The notes under the pieces: model-generated
What the model was told of the DNA's origin: nothing
What the model saw: the letters and a program-made list of their open reading frames with translations, nothing else
Databases searched by the model: none
Made by a program: the position numbers and the translations under genes
Origin: Kofleriaceae bacterium
Lineage (GTDB): Bacteria; Myxococcota_A; Polyangia; Haliangiales; Haliangiaceae
Direction of reading: 5' to 3'
Assembly: GCA_024762925.1 (NCBI GenBank)
Contig: JANTGM010000001.1
Coordinates: 124,001 to 188,000, forward strand
Length of the DNA stretch: 64,000 nt
Part shown: positions 36,922 to 45,962 of the stretch, piece by piece
Layout: each line of letters opens with the position of its first letter
Position numbering within the stretch: position 1 is the first letter of the stretch

Positions 36922-37772
36922 AGATCGTCATCGTCACTGGCTTGGCGGGTGGTGGGAAGACAACGGCCCTTCGCGCGCTTGAAGACTTGGGGTTCTTCTG
37001 TTGTGACAACCTCCCGGTTTCGCTGTTCTCGACCTTTGTGAAGAGCCTCGAATCGGAGTCGATCGAAAAGTGTGCGATTTCCGTCGATGGACGTCAGCAG
37101 CACTTCATCGGTGACTACCATGGGCAGGTTGCAGAGCTTCGCGATGCCGGTCACGAAGTCGAGGTGCTCTTTCTTGAAGCCGCTGATGCGGTTCTCTTTC
37201 GTCGTTACTCTGAGACCCGGCGTAGACATCCGCTTTCAGGCGATGACGTGAAAGAGGGAATTCGTCAGGATCGAGAGGCGCTGTCCTCGCTTCGCGAAGA
37301 GGCAACGGTCGTAAACACCGGTGGTCTCAACGTGCACGAAATCAAAGCGATCGTTACAGGACGATTTGATGGTGGCCCGAACACGCTGGCGGTGAACATT
37401 CAATCCTTCGGTTTCAAGCACGGGCTCCCGCAAGAATCCGAGCTTGTCTTTGATGTTCGCTACCTGCCCAACCCGTACTTTGATCCGGTTCTCGGGCCTC
37501 AAGACGGACGGGACACGCAAGTCTCCGAATTTGTCTTTGCCTCGGCCGAGGCTGTAGCAACCATCGAGCGCATTGAAGACTACTTGCGATTCTCGTTGCC
37601 GCTTTTCGCTCTCGAAGGCAAGCTCTACATCACCGTCGGGATTGGCTGCACAGGTGGCCGACATCGATCTGTCGCTCTGGCTGAAGAGCTTGCTCGGCGT
37701 CTAAAGGAGAACTGGCATGTGCTACTGCGCCACCGAGACCTCGCCAAGCACACGATTAGGAGTTTGGGCTGA
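36918..37772 (+). CDS. rapZ: RapZ/YvcJ-type nucleotide-binding protein
   Basis: A 284-residue protein with Walker A GLAGGGKT (8-15) and the conserved C-terminal GIGCTGGRHRSVALAEEL. In E. coli RapZ is an RNase E adaptor that controls glmS through small RNAs; in Gram-positives YvcJ binds nucleotides. Whether the RNA role applies here is unknown. The GTG start overlaps the hprK stop (GTGA) and its stop overlaps ptsH (TGATG), so the three are translationally coupled. Confidence 0.94.
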   Translation: MKIVIVTGLAGGGKTTALRALEDLGFFCCDNLPVSLFSTFVKSLESESIEKCAISVDGRQQHFIGDYHGQVAELRDAGHEVEVLFLEAADAVLFRRYSETRRRHPLSGDDVKEGIRQDREALSSLREEATVVNTGGLNVHEIKAIVTGRFDGGPNTLAVNIQSFGFKHGLPQESELVFDVRYLPNPYFDPVLGPQDGRDTQVSEFVFASAEAVATIERIEDYLRFSLPLFALEGKLYITVGIGCTGGRHRSVALAEELARRLKENWHVLLRHRDLAKHTIRSLG

Positions 37773-38050
37773 TGAGTCAAGAACACAGAGTATCAGTGGA
37801 AATTCAAAATAAGCTCGGGCTTCACACCCGAGCCGCGACCCTTCTGGTTCAACTTGCATCCAGTTATCCATGTGATGTCTTCCTTGAGAAAGATGGTCAG
37901 GAAGTGAATGGCAAGAGCATTATGGGGCTCTTGATGCTGGTTGCGGGGCAGGGCAGCACAATCACCGTGCGCTGCGAAGGTGAGAAGGCGGAAGAAGCTT
38001 GTGGTGCGTTGATTAAACTCGTCAACTCAAAGTTTGGAGAGGCCGACTAG
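37772..38050 (+). CDS. ptsH: Phosphocarrier HPr
   Basis: A 92-residue HPr. The EI-dependent phosphorylation site is His18 in GLHTRAA, where most HPr proteins read GLHARPA. Regulatory Ser49 in GKSIMGLL corresponds to Ser46 and is the expected target of the neighbouring HprK. It shuttles phosphate from EI to EIIA-Ntr; no sugar permease is encoded nearby. Confidence 0.94.
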   Translation: MSQEHRVSVEIQNKLGLHTRAATLLVQLASSYPCDVFLEKDGQEVNGKSIMGLLMLVAGQGSTITVRCEGEKAEEACGALIKLVNSKFGEAD

Positions 38051-38085
38051 ATGCTTGCGTTGCTGACATTGATTCGCAAACAGCG

Positions 38086-39882
38086 ATGGGGCCCATGCAA
38101 ATGAGCACATCACCTGAGTCATCGGGTGGAGGCGAACTGAGGAAGACCGGTATCGCTGCATGCCAGGGAATTGCCATTGGCCGCGCGTACATCGTCGATA
38201 GGCGCCAACTCAAGGTACCAAAACGGCACATCGACAAGGACGAAGTTGAAGGGGAGATCGAGCGCTTCACACGAGCCATCGAAGCGAGCGGCCGCCAGCT
38301 AGAAAAGATCAAACAGAAGATCGAGGAGCGAGAGAAGGACCACTACGCGATCATCACGGCACACCAACTCATCCTTCGCGATGATCACGTCATTGGCGCA
38401 GCGACACAGCACATTCGAGAAGAGTTCATCAACGCAGAGTGGGCGCTCCGACGTTCGGTCGAACAGATCAAGAGTGTTTTTGATGCGGTCGAGGACGACT
38501 ACTTTCGGGAGCGACGCAGTGATGTTGACTTTGTGGGAGAGCGGGTACTAAGAAATCTTCTGGGGCGTGACTCAAGGGTTACTCCACCACCGGACGCCAT
38601 CGTGATAGCTCACGACCTTAGTCCCGCCGACACTGCGGTGTTGTATCGAGCTGCGGTTGCCGGTATTGCAACTGATGTTGGTGGCAAAACGTCGCACACC
38701 GCGATCATTGCTCGGGGGTACTCTACGCCCGCAGTAGTCGGTACAGAGGATCTAACGAATCATGTTGGGCGCGACGACTTAGTCATCGTCGATGGGACCG
38801 AGGGCGTGGTTATCATCAATCCCGATCCTGAGACGGTCACTCAGTATCGTGAGCGCGGACGCCTTGAAATTGCTGCCGGCATAGCGCGCCTCAGTCGCAG
38901 TGCCGAACCTGCCGTGACCCGCGATGGTGTACAGGTCGAGCTTCTCGCAAACCTCGATCACCTAAACGAGGCATCTGTCGCAGTCTCGTATGGAGCGGAT
39001 GGGGTTGGTCTTTGCCGGACTGAGTATCACTTCATGGCCAGTGAGGAACTGCCCTCGGAGCAAGATCACTTCGCCTATGCGACGGATGTCATGAAGGCGA
39101 TGGGGTCGCGACCCGTCACGTTTCGAACCCTAGACTTGGGAGCTGACAAGATTTCAGAGCAACACATGGAGCCGCATGACGAGGCAAACCCCGCTCTCGG
39201 GTTGCGCTCGCTGCGTCTCTGTTTGACTGATTCTATGCGCCCAGTATTTCGCAGCCAACTACGTGGTCTGCTACGAGCCTCGGCCCATGGTCAGATGCGA
39301 CTTATGTTCCCAATGATCTCTGGGCTCGAAGAGTTGCGTGCCGCAAAGGATTTTCTAGCCGATGTGCAGGGCGAGCTTCGAAGTGAAGGCGTCGCATTTG
39401 ACGAAGACTTGCCTGTGGGCATCATGATCGAGATGCCGAGCGCGGCGTTGGTGGCCGATCATCTGGCAAAGTACGTCGACTTTTTTTCGATCGGAACGAA
39501 CGACCTTATTCAGTACACGATTGCGGTGGATCGCATGAATGAACTTGTGTCCTATCTTTACGCACCACTCCACCCGGCACTCCTGCGCCTTATCCAAAGT
39601 GTCGTTGTTGCTGCAAAAGATCGCGGAATCCCCGTTTCTATTTGCGGAGAGATGGCTGGCGATCCTCTAGTCGCACCAGTGCTTCTCGGTCTCGGGTTGC
39701 GAACGCTTTCGATGCACGCGGTCGCTATGCCTGATGTGAAAGACGCTATCTGCTGTGCGCGTGTTGAGGATGTCGAGGCGCTTGCGAAGCAGGTTCTACA
39801 GCTCGAAAGTGCTACAGAGGTACGACAGGCTGCCGTCGCATTCACCAATGAGCGCAAGCTCGCGAGGGAGAGAAAACAGTGA
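38086..39882 (+). CDS. ptsI: PTS enzyme I
   Basis: A 598-residue phosphoenolpyruvate-protein phosphotransferase. The active His204 lies in GGKTSHTAIIARG; the PEP-binding barrel shows GLCRTEYHFM, DLGADK, MFPMIS and SIGTNDLIQYT. No GAF domain is present, so this is canonical EI rather than PtsP. ATG 38086 is used, with in-frame ATGs at 38095 and 38101 as alternatives. It completes an EI-HPr-EIIA phosphorelay and overlaps the following lipoprotein gene by 4 nt. Confidence 0.94.
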   Translation: MGPMQMSTSPESSGGGELRKTGIAACQGIAIGRAYIVDRRQLKVPKRHIDKDEVEGEIERFTRAIEASGRQLEKIKQKIEEREKDHYAIITAHQLILRDDHVIGAATQHIREEFINAEWALRRSVEQIKSVFDAVEDDYFRERRSDVDFVGERVLRNLLGRDSRVTPPPDAIVIAHDLSPADTAVLYRAAVAGIATDVGGKTSHTAIIARGYSTPAVVGTEDLTNHVGRDDLVIVDGTEGVVIINPDPETVTQYRERGRLEIAAGIARLSRSAEPAVTRDGVQVELLANLDHLNEASVAVSYGADGVGLCRTEYHFMASEELPSEQDHFAYATDVMKAMGSRPVTFRTLDLGADKISEQHMEPHDEANPALGLRSLRLCLTDSMRPVFRSQLRGLLRASAHGQMRLMFPMISGLEELRAAKDFLADVQGELRSEGVAFDEDLPVGIMIEMPSAALVADHLAKYVDFFSIGTNDLIQYTIAVDRMNELVSYLYAPLHPALLRLIQSVVVAAKDRGIPVSICGEMAGDPLVAPVLLGLGLRTLSMHAVAMPDVKDAICCARVEDVEALAKQVLQLESATEVRQAAVAFTNERKLARERKQ

Positions 39883-40079
39883 GAAGGTCTGTGCTGTGGG
39901 CCATCGCAGGTGCTTCTTTGATGGGGTGTGGGTCTCCTGGCAAGGCACAGCCAGCCGAGGTCGAGATTTTCTGGCCAGACGCGGCGGCAGTCGTGGGTGC
40001 ATCTGAAGCAGCCAAGGTGGTGCTAGATGCAGGCGTGGCGTCAGCTGATGCCCAACCAATGGCGGAGCCTGTTCGATAG
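39879..40079 (+). CDS. Small lipoprotein
   Basis: A 66-residue predicted lipoprotein: MRRSVLWAIAGASLMGC is a compact signal with Cys17, followed by an Ala/Val/Asp-rich mature part and no recognisable domain. Its GTG overlaps the ptsI stop and it ends 3 nt before the metallopeptidase-propeller gene, so it is likely made with that large envelope protein. Function unknown. Confidence 0.65.
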   Translation: MRRSVLWAIAGASLMGCGSPGKAQPAEVEIFWPDAAAVVGASEAAKVVLDAGVASADAQPMAEPVR

Positions 40080-40082
40080 CGA

Positions 40083-42977
40083 ATGCGTAGTGTCACGGCG
40101 GCGTTTTGCTTCTTTGTGGCTTGTTGGGCGATGGTTCCCGCAGCCACAGCAGGTGATGGCCGCCTTGGCTGGTACACGATCGAGAGTGAGCACTTCATCG
40201 TCTCATACCACGACCCGCTACATGACGTTGCGCGTCGCGTGGCACTGGTCGCAGAGCGCGCACACGAGAACCTCGCCCCGACGATGGGCCACGAGCCGGA
40301 AGAGAAAACGGCGATTGTTGTCGACGACACAACCGATAGTTCGAATGGATTTGCAGGAGTGCTGCCAAGGAACGCGATTCGTATCTTCGCATCAGCTCCT
40401 CCGAGTAAATCTGATCTCGCTGATCACGATGACTGGCTGTACGCGCTGGTAGCTCACGAGTACGCACACATCCTCCACCTTGACACCATCGACGGTTTGC
40501 CACGACTGGTAAACAAGGTCATCGGAAAAACATGGGCACCGAATCAGGTGCAGCCTCGTTGGGTGATTGAGGGCCTGGCAACCTACGAGGAGTCTAAGCA
40601 TTCTTCTGGAGGTCGCCTCAGACACAATCTCTTTGGAACGATCCTTCGCATGGCAACCCTTGCCAACGACGAACGAGACCTTGACGAAATGAGTAACGGC
40701 CCACGCATGTGGCCTCACGGCAATACCGCCTATCTCTATGGCTCGCACTTTCTCAACTACATCTTCGAACGCTTTGGAGACGAGAAGGTTGCCGAGATGA
40801 GCTACAACATGGGGTCGAACCCTATCCCATACGCGCTAAATAGCTCGATTCGGCGGGCCACGGGAATGGGGTTTGACGCTCTTCACGATGACTGGCGAGA
40901 CTATCGCCGCGATCGATACGCACTAGAGCGCGAGGCGGTTGAGCGAAGAGGCGTTCGCGAAGGACGTCGTCTCACCTTTTCGGGGCAGATCAACATCAAC
41001 CCGCGCTACACTCGCGATGGACGGCAGATCATCTGGCAACACGGTCCAGGAGATCAGCAGGGCCAGTACGCCATCATGCCGAGCGGTGGCAACTTTGGGC
41101 AGCGTTCGACATACGCAATTGTTCGGCGATCTGGTGAGTTCGACGTGCTCTCTGATGGTTCTATGATTCTTGAGCAAACCGATACGCATCGTGCCGAGTA
41201 CACATCCCAGGAACTCTTTCGATTGGATCGGGTGACGCGAGTGATGCAAAGGTTGACGCGACGAGTGCGTATGCGTGACCCCGCTGTTTCCCCCGATGAG
41301 CGCCGTGTGGCTTTTGTGATGACCGCGCAGGCGCAACGTCGCCTAGCGGTCATGGACCTGGTGCCTGAGGCCAAGCCGCGGATTCTGTGGCAGGGGGATT
41401 GGCACTTTGACCAAGCATTCGATCCTTCGTGGTCACCCGATGGTAAGCAGATTGCGTTCTCGGCTTGGAGAGCTGGTGGCTTTCGCGACATCATGGTCGT
41501 CGATGTAGAGACTGGCACCATTGTTCGGGAGGTGTCGAAGGATCGTGCACACGATGTCGACCCGGTGTTTGATCCGAATGGAAAGTACCTCTACTACTCC
41601 AGCGATCGGACAGGGATCTTCAACGTATTCGCTCTTGAACTTGAGACCAACGCGCTCTACCAGGTGACAAACGTGCTTGGTTGTGCGGTCTCACCGTCGA
41701 TTGCGCCAGACGGAAGTCGAATGGTGTACCAGGGGTATCTTGCGAAAGGCTTCGAGCTCTACGAAATGTCCCTAGACGAAACGGCGTGGACCGCGGCGGA
41801 TGTCTACATCAATGATCGGCCCGACTCGGTTGTCATTTCGGAGGGGGACTACGAGGTTACGGATCCTCGGCCATACCGGCCGCTGGAAACGCTTGCTCCT
41901 AATCGCTACGACCTGCAGCTTGATGCGGTAAATCAGCGCTTCAGTCTGCAGATTGAAGGGAGTGATATCGCAGCACTCCACCGGTACACCCTGGGGGGCA
42001 CCACCGACCTCGCGACCGGAAGGATGGATATCGGTGGCACCTATTCCAACGATCGACATTGGGCCGGAGTTCGAGTCGCCGCAACACGCACGCTGGGTCA
42101 ACGTGGCGGCTACGTGATCGCCGATCGCAATACGAGTTACCTCGAAGAGCGGCTCGGCGCGACCTTAAGTCTGAGCTTGCCTGTGCTTCGGCAACCCAGT
42201 GGGGCCGGTAGCATTTCTCTTAGCTACGACTATGACTACTTGCGCGATGTTGAAAACGAGTACAACGAGCCAGACCCCAATGACCCGTTGCCAAGGCCGC
42301 CTGAGAGTGACCTCGCCCTGGCTGGAGTTGCACTTCGGTTCTCCTACTCTGATACCCAGGGGTTCATCTACACACTCGGCCCTCAACTCGGAAAAGCGAT
42401 CAATCTTTCGATGCGTCTTGACGATCCAGCGCTCGGCTCAGAGTTCCGTTCACTAAACCTGGACTACCGACTTCAGACCTACTACAAGTTGCCTTGGGGG
42501 CGGACGCCGGTGCTCTCCCTGCGAATCGCGGGTGGCATTCGAACCTCGGGTCGCGCGCGCGTTTCCCGCTTCAGCCTCGGCGGAGTCCCCGAGCAGGACG
42601 TGGTTTCTTCGCTTCTCAACAACGCGAGGGCCGGCAATACTGGGTTCTTGCGAGGGTTCAAGGCTCGCACGGCGGTTGGCACCCAAATGCACTTGCTCAA
42701 TTTCGAGTACCGACAAGAACTGTGGAACATCGAGAGCGGCCTAGAAACGCTACCGTTTTACTTCAAGAAGCTCCATGTCGCAGGCCTCTTCGATGCGGGA
42801 AACGCTACGGACGATGAATTTGATCCTCGTGACGTGAAGACATCGTTTGGGGTCTCTTTGCGTCTCAACTTCTTGATCGGATACTTTATTCCGGGGTCTC
42901 TCGACATAGGCTACGCTCGCGGACTCGGAGAAGAGGGCATCAATGAGATGTGGACGCTCCTCACCGGATCGATTTAA
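40083..42977 (+). CDS. Gluzincin-like peptidase with TolB propeller and barrel-like end
   Basis: A 964-residue exported protein. After a signal peptide ending near AATAG comes a gluzincin-type peptidase: HEYAH (125-129) and a downstream Glu in WVIEGLATYEE (Glu163) supply the HExxH...E zinc set. Residues ~300-600 hold TolB/PD40 propeller repeats (RDGRQIIWQ, SPDERRVAFV, SPDGKQIAFS, DPNGKYLYYSSD). The last ~330 residues alternate polar and aromatic residues and look like an outer-membrane barrel of the BamA/surface-antigen type. It may process or present peptides at the surface. Confidence 0.78.
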   Translation: MRSVTAAFCFFVACWAMVPAATAGDGRLGWYTIESEHFIVSYHDPLHDVARRVALVAERAHENLAPTMGHEPEEKTAIVVDDTTDSSNGFAGVLPRNAIRIFASAPPSKSDLADHDDWLYALVAHEYAHILHLDTIDGLPRLVNKVIGKTWAPNQVQPRWVIEGLATYEESKHSSGGRLRHNLFGTILRMATLANDERDLDEMSNGPRMWPHGNTAYLYGSHFLNYIFERFGDEKVAEMSYNMGSNPIPYALNSSIRRATGMGFDALHDDWRDYRRDRYALEREAVERRGVREGRRLTFSGQININPRYTRDGRQIIWQHGPGDQQGQYAIMPSGGNFGQRSTYAIVRRSGEFDVLSDGSMILEQTDTHRAEYTSQELFRLDRVTRVMQRLTRRVRMRDPAVSPDERRVAFVMTAQAQRRLAVMDLVPEAKPRILWQGDWHFDQAFDPSWSPDGKQIAFSAWRAGGFRDIMVVDVETGTIVREVSKDRAHDVDPVFDPNGKYLYYSSDRTGIFNVFALELETNALYQVTNVLGCAVSPSIAPDGSRMVYQGYLAKGFELYEMSLDETAWTAADVYINDRPDSVVISEGDYEVTDPRPYRPLETLAPNRYDLQLDAVNQRFSLQIEGSDIAALHRYTLGGTTDLATGRMDIGGTYSNDRHWAGVRVAATRTLGQRGGYVIADRNTSYLEERLGATLSLSLPVLRQPSGAGSISLSYDYDYLRDVENEYNEPDPNDPLPRPPESDLALAGVALRFSYSDTQGFIYTLGPQLGKAINLSMRLDDPALGSEFRSLNLDYRLQTYYKLPWGRTPVLSLRIAGGIRTSGRARVSRFSLGGVPEQDVVSSLLNNARAGNTGFLRGFKARTAVGTQMHLLNFEYRQELWNIESGLETLPFYFKKLHVAGLFDAGNATDDEFDPRDVKTSFGVSLRLNFLIGYFIPGSLDIGYARGLGEEGINEMWTLLTGSI

Positions 42978-42998
42978 CGCGCTACTCCTGAGACACCT

Positions 42999-43697
42999 AT
43001 GCCGGACGCAAACGATGACCCCAAGACACTAGCACTGGCTGCGGCCGGCTCCCTCGCAGGTGGCGTTGCAGCCGAGTTGCGCGTCCCTCTGCGCGAGTTG
43101 CGAGAAGGGTTGGCGGTGATGGTGGAGATTCTCGATCATCACCTTAACGGGAATGGAGGCCCTGCGCCGTATCCGTGGGAGGAGACCAAGGCACTCCGAG
43201 AGCGCATTGCACAAGCGTATCTTACGGGGCGCAAAGTGGCTCGGCTCAATAGCGACCTTGGCGACGCCATCAATAGCTATGGGGAAAGTTCTGAGCTTGT
43301 TGATGTGAATAAGCTGGTCGAGGTTGCAACAAATCTGACGCGCCATCGCATCAGCGCAGGCACTGAACTCTTTATCGACTTTGGAAAGGTACCGCCAGCG
43401 ACAGTGGTGCCAGGCGAGGTTGTCCTCTTGCTTGCTAGGCTTGTTACAATCGCGGCCGACTCTGCTCACGATGTGCCAGGCGCTGCAATCTCGGTAAAGA
43501 CGCGTTGTGAACAGGGCGGAGCCGGGAACGAGATTGCGATCTATGTGGCTGATAGTGGCAAAGGCTTGCCCGCTGAAGTTGCAGCTGCATCAACGCTTGG
43601 CAAGGACGTCGCAAGAAGCTTGGGTGGCTCCTTTGAGGGGACATCGGAACCAGGTGCTGGGTCGGTCTTTGAATTGCGAATCCCCGCTCACACATGA
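42999..43697 (+). CDS. Histidine-kinase-like ATPase lacking the phospho-His
   Basis: A 232-residue soluble protein resembling the core of a sensor kinase. The would-be H-box reads GGVAAELRVPL, with Ala25 where kinases have His. The HATPase part has a G1-like DSGKGLP and a G2-like PGAGSVFELRIP, but the N-box segment (LARLVTIAADSA) lacks the usual Asn. It may therefore not autophosphorylate and may act as a scaffold, phosphatase or transfer protein. Its stop overlaps the CobW-type gene (ATGA). A response regulator lies ~1 kb downstream on the other strand. Confidence 0.72.
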   Translation: MPDANDDPKTLALAAAGSLAGGVAAELRVPLRELREGLAVMVEILDHHLNGNGGPAPYPWEETKALRERIAQAYLTGRKVARLNSDLGDAINSYGESSELVDVNKLVEVATNLTRHRISAGTELFIDFGKVPPATVVPGEVVLLLARLVTIAADSAHDVPGAAISVKTRCEQGGAGNEIAIYVADSGKGLPAEVAAASTLGKDVARSLGGSFEGTSEPGAGSVFELRIPAHT

Positions 43698-44653
43698 GCA
43701 AGTCATCAATGAGCACTGCCAAGGTACCGTTTACGATTCTCACCGGCTTTCTTGGAGCCGGCAAGACAACCGTGCTCAATCGGATCCTTGCGACTGCGGG
43801 ACGTCGCCGCATCGCTGTTTTGGTGAACGAGCTTGGTCGAATTGCGATCGATGGCAAGCTCATCTTGTCGAAAGGGGGCGACATTCTCGAGCTCGCTGGT
43901 GGCTGCGTGTGTTGCAAGGTCGATACAAAGAACGATTTATGGGATGGCATTGCTGATGTGATTGAACGCTCCAAGCCCGACCACGTGATCTTGGAGACGA
44001 CAGGAATTGCAGAGCCAGGTGCTATCCTTGACGGGTTTCGCTATCTGCCAGAGGAGCAGCAACACTTGGTGGAGCCAGTTGGCATCATTACCGTGGTCGA
44101 GGCCGAGGCGGGGCCGCGAGTACTAGCAACCCGTGAAGAAGCGCGGGAGCAAGTCTTGTGTGCCGACAGGCTTCTGCTCAGCAAGCTCGATCTGGCGAGC
44201 CCCACACAGGCCAGCGAGCTGCACGAGTGCTTGGATGCGCTCAATGCCACCGCAGAGAGGGCGAGTTTCCCTCTTGGAGAGAGCGCCTCTCACGCCCTCA
44301 TCTCATGGATCTTGGAGCACAAACAGACCCGTGCCCCGAGGAAGCACAGCCACAATCACACCGGAGGACAGCTCGTTGCTGTGTCATTTGCAGAGACCGC
44401 CCCTTTGCTGGCCGAGAGGTTGCTCAAACTCATCAAGAGTTTTGGGGACAACCTCTATCGAGTGAAAGGCTTCGTGAATATTGCAGGAGAAGAGCGCCGT
44501 GGCTTTCTCGAACTCGCTGGCGATCGGGTTCACCTCGCATTGGGTGAGCCTTGGTCGAGAACAGATGTTCGCGAGAGCGAACTTGTGCTGATCGGCGATG
44601 GGCTCGACGAGGCGACTGTGCGCAGACAGCTTTGGGCGTGCCGCGCGGGTTAG
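43694..44653 (+). CDS. CobW/G3E-family GTPase
   Basis: A 319-residue P-loop GTPase of the G3E (CobW/YjiA/YeiR) family. Walker A is GFLGAGKTT (18-26), the metal-binding GGCVCC has Cys71, Cys73 and Cys74, and a His-rich stretch (RKHSHNHTG) sits before the C-terminal domain. Family members deliver zinc, cobalt or other metals to target proteins. The recipient here cannot be named. The start overlaps the stop of the histidine-kinase-like gene, an unusual pairing. Confidence 0.88.
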   Translation: MSKSSMSTAKVPFTILTGFLGAGKTTVLNRILATAGRRRIAVLVNELGRIAIDGKLILSKGGDILELAGGCVCCKVDTKNDLWDGIADVIERSKPDHVILETTGIAEPGAILDGFRYLPEEQQHLVEPVGIITVVEAEAGPRVLATREEAREQVLCADRLLLSKLDLASPTQASELHECLDALNATAERASFPLGESASHALISWILEHKQTRAPRKHSHNHTGGQLVAVSFAETAPLLAERLLKLIKSFGDNLYRVKGFVNIAGEERRGFLELAGDRVHLALGEPWSRTDVRESELVLIGDGLDEATVRRQLWACRAG

Positions 44654-44671
44654 GAGCTGCCCGAAAGAGCA

Positions 44672-45040
44672 CTACTCGGGAATCAGACGCTCGACGTTAT
44701 GCAGGAGGACTTCCCGCAGAAACGGTTTTACGACGTATTCATCGGCACCGCAGTCCTCCCCAACATTGGCGTCTTCTACTGTGGTGTATGCGGCGGTAAT
44801 CATAACAATCCCTATGTGCTTGGTTGCATCATCGGACTTCAGCGTCTTGCAGACCTTGAGCCCATCAAGCTTAGGCAGGTTAATGTCGAGAACCATCACA
44901 TCGGGCTGCTCCCGACGAGCTGCCTCAAGCCCCGCCTCGCCATCGCTGGCGCTTACGACTTCGTGGTTGCGTGCTTGAAGAATCTTGGTCACAAATGTGA
45001 CGATTGCGGGTTCGTCATCCACTACTAAGATTTTTGCCAT
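44672..45040 (-). CDS. Single-domain response regulator
   Basis: A 122-residue receiver domain with no output domain. It has the acidic pair in LVVDDEPA, the phospho-acceptor Asp in MVLDINLPKLDG, the switch Thr/Ala in VMITAA and the Lys in VVKPF. ATG 45040 gives the conserved AKILVVDDE start; the frame extends to 45082, which would overlap the thioredoxin-like gene. It could act as a phosphate relay or control a partner by binding. Its kinase is unknown. Confidence 0.9.
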   Translation of the reverse strand: MAKILVVDDEPAIVTFVTKILQARNHEVVSASDGEAGLEAARREQPDVMVLDINLPKLDGLKVCKTLKSDDATKHIGIVMITAAYTTVEDANVGEDCGADEYVVKPFLREVLLHNVERLIPE

Positions 45041-45071
45041 GTTGCTAGCTTTGCCTATGTGAGCTGTTGCT

Positions 45072-45962
45072 TTAGCCGTCAATCAGATCTTGCATGCAGG
45101 TCGCGGCAACGTCACCGGCCCAGTTTCGCTTGTTGATGAAGTAGTGTCGAATCTTGCCCTCGCGGTCGACGACAAAACTCTCGGGAACTGCGGTGATGCC
45201 ATAGCTCTTTGCAATCGCACCAAGGTTGCCGTCATCGTTTGGCGGATCGATGAGAACCTGAAGCTTCTCGCTGTTCTTTAGGTTGATCGTTTTGGTGACA
45301 CCATTGCGATTCACTTGAATCGACATGCTACCTCGCGCACCTCGCAGTGCCTCGTCGAGCTGCCCTGGACTTTCGATTGGAAGCCCGTTGAGGCTGACGA
45401 TTCGATCTAGACGACGCAAGCCACCCTGGGCTGCTGCGCGCCCACGATCAATGCGAGCAACGAGAACTTGTTGCCCTGTTCCCGCTAGGTCTTTTGGATT
45501 GCGAATGCCGTAGGTCTCTGGCTTTCGAAGAATCTCGTCTGCGGTCGCAACTTCGAAGCCCATCATGGCGCGACGAACGGGGGCCCAGTCCTTGTCGGAG
45601 GCAACGGCAAGCACCACCACTCCGTCATCTAAAGTGTCATCTTGGAACTTCTCAAGACTGGGCTTCTCCGAGCGACACACCGAACACCAACTTGCCCAGA
45701 AATTGACGACTACGATCTTTCCTCGGTACTGGCTGAGACTCACAGGATTCCCAGCAGCGTCTTGCAGCGTGAAGTCTTGCGCTTCAAGTTCTGGAGTCAT
45801 TTGCCCGAGAGCCTCATTGACCGCGCTTGGTCGCATGCCATTGCAAGCGGCGCGAACCGCGCGAGCCTGAGCGGGCTGTAATATGCGCAGGTATTGGATG
45901 AGGAGGAGGGCGCCGATAGCGGCCACCACCCCAAGGATGAGCTGATTTCGAAGTTCTTTCAC
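45072..45962 (-). CDS. TlpA-type thioredoxin-like protein with inserted PDZ
   Basis: A 296-residue membrane-anchored protein: one N-terminal helix (about 8-28), then a TlpA/ResA-type thioredoxin fold facing the periplasm, with active site WASWCSVC (Cys93, Cys96) and a late cis-Pro (TAVP260). Between the central strand and the cis-Pro, residues ~160-230 form a PDZ-like module (VARIDRGRAAAQGGLRRLDRIVSLNG), so the redox fold is split by a peptide-binding domain. It starts at GTG 45962. It likely reduces or isomerises disulfides on substrates held by the PDZ. Confidence 0.82.
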   Translation of the reverse strand: MKELRNQLILGVVAAIGALLLIQYLRILQPAQARAVRAACNGMRPSAVNEALGQMTPELEAQDFTLQDAAGNPVSLSQYRGKIVVVNFWASWCSVCRSEKPSLEKFQDDTLDDGVVVLAVASDKDWAPVRRAMMGFEVATADEILRKPETYGIRNPKDLAGTGQQVLVARIDRGRAAAQGGLRRLDRIVSLNGLPIESPGQLDEALRGARGSMSIQVNRNGVTKTINLKNSEKLQVLIDPPNDDGNLGAIAKSYGITAVPESFVVDREGKIRHYFINKRNWAGDVAATCMQDLIDG

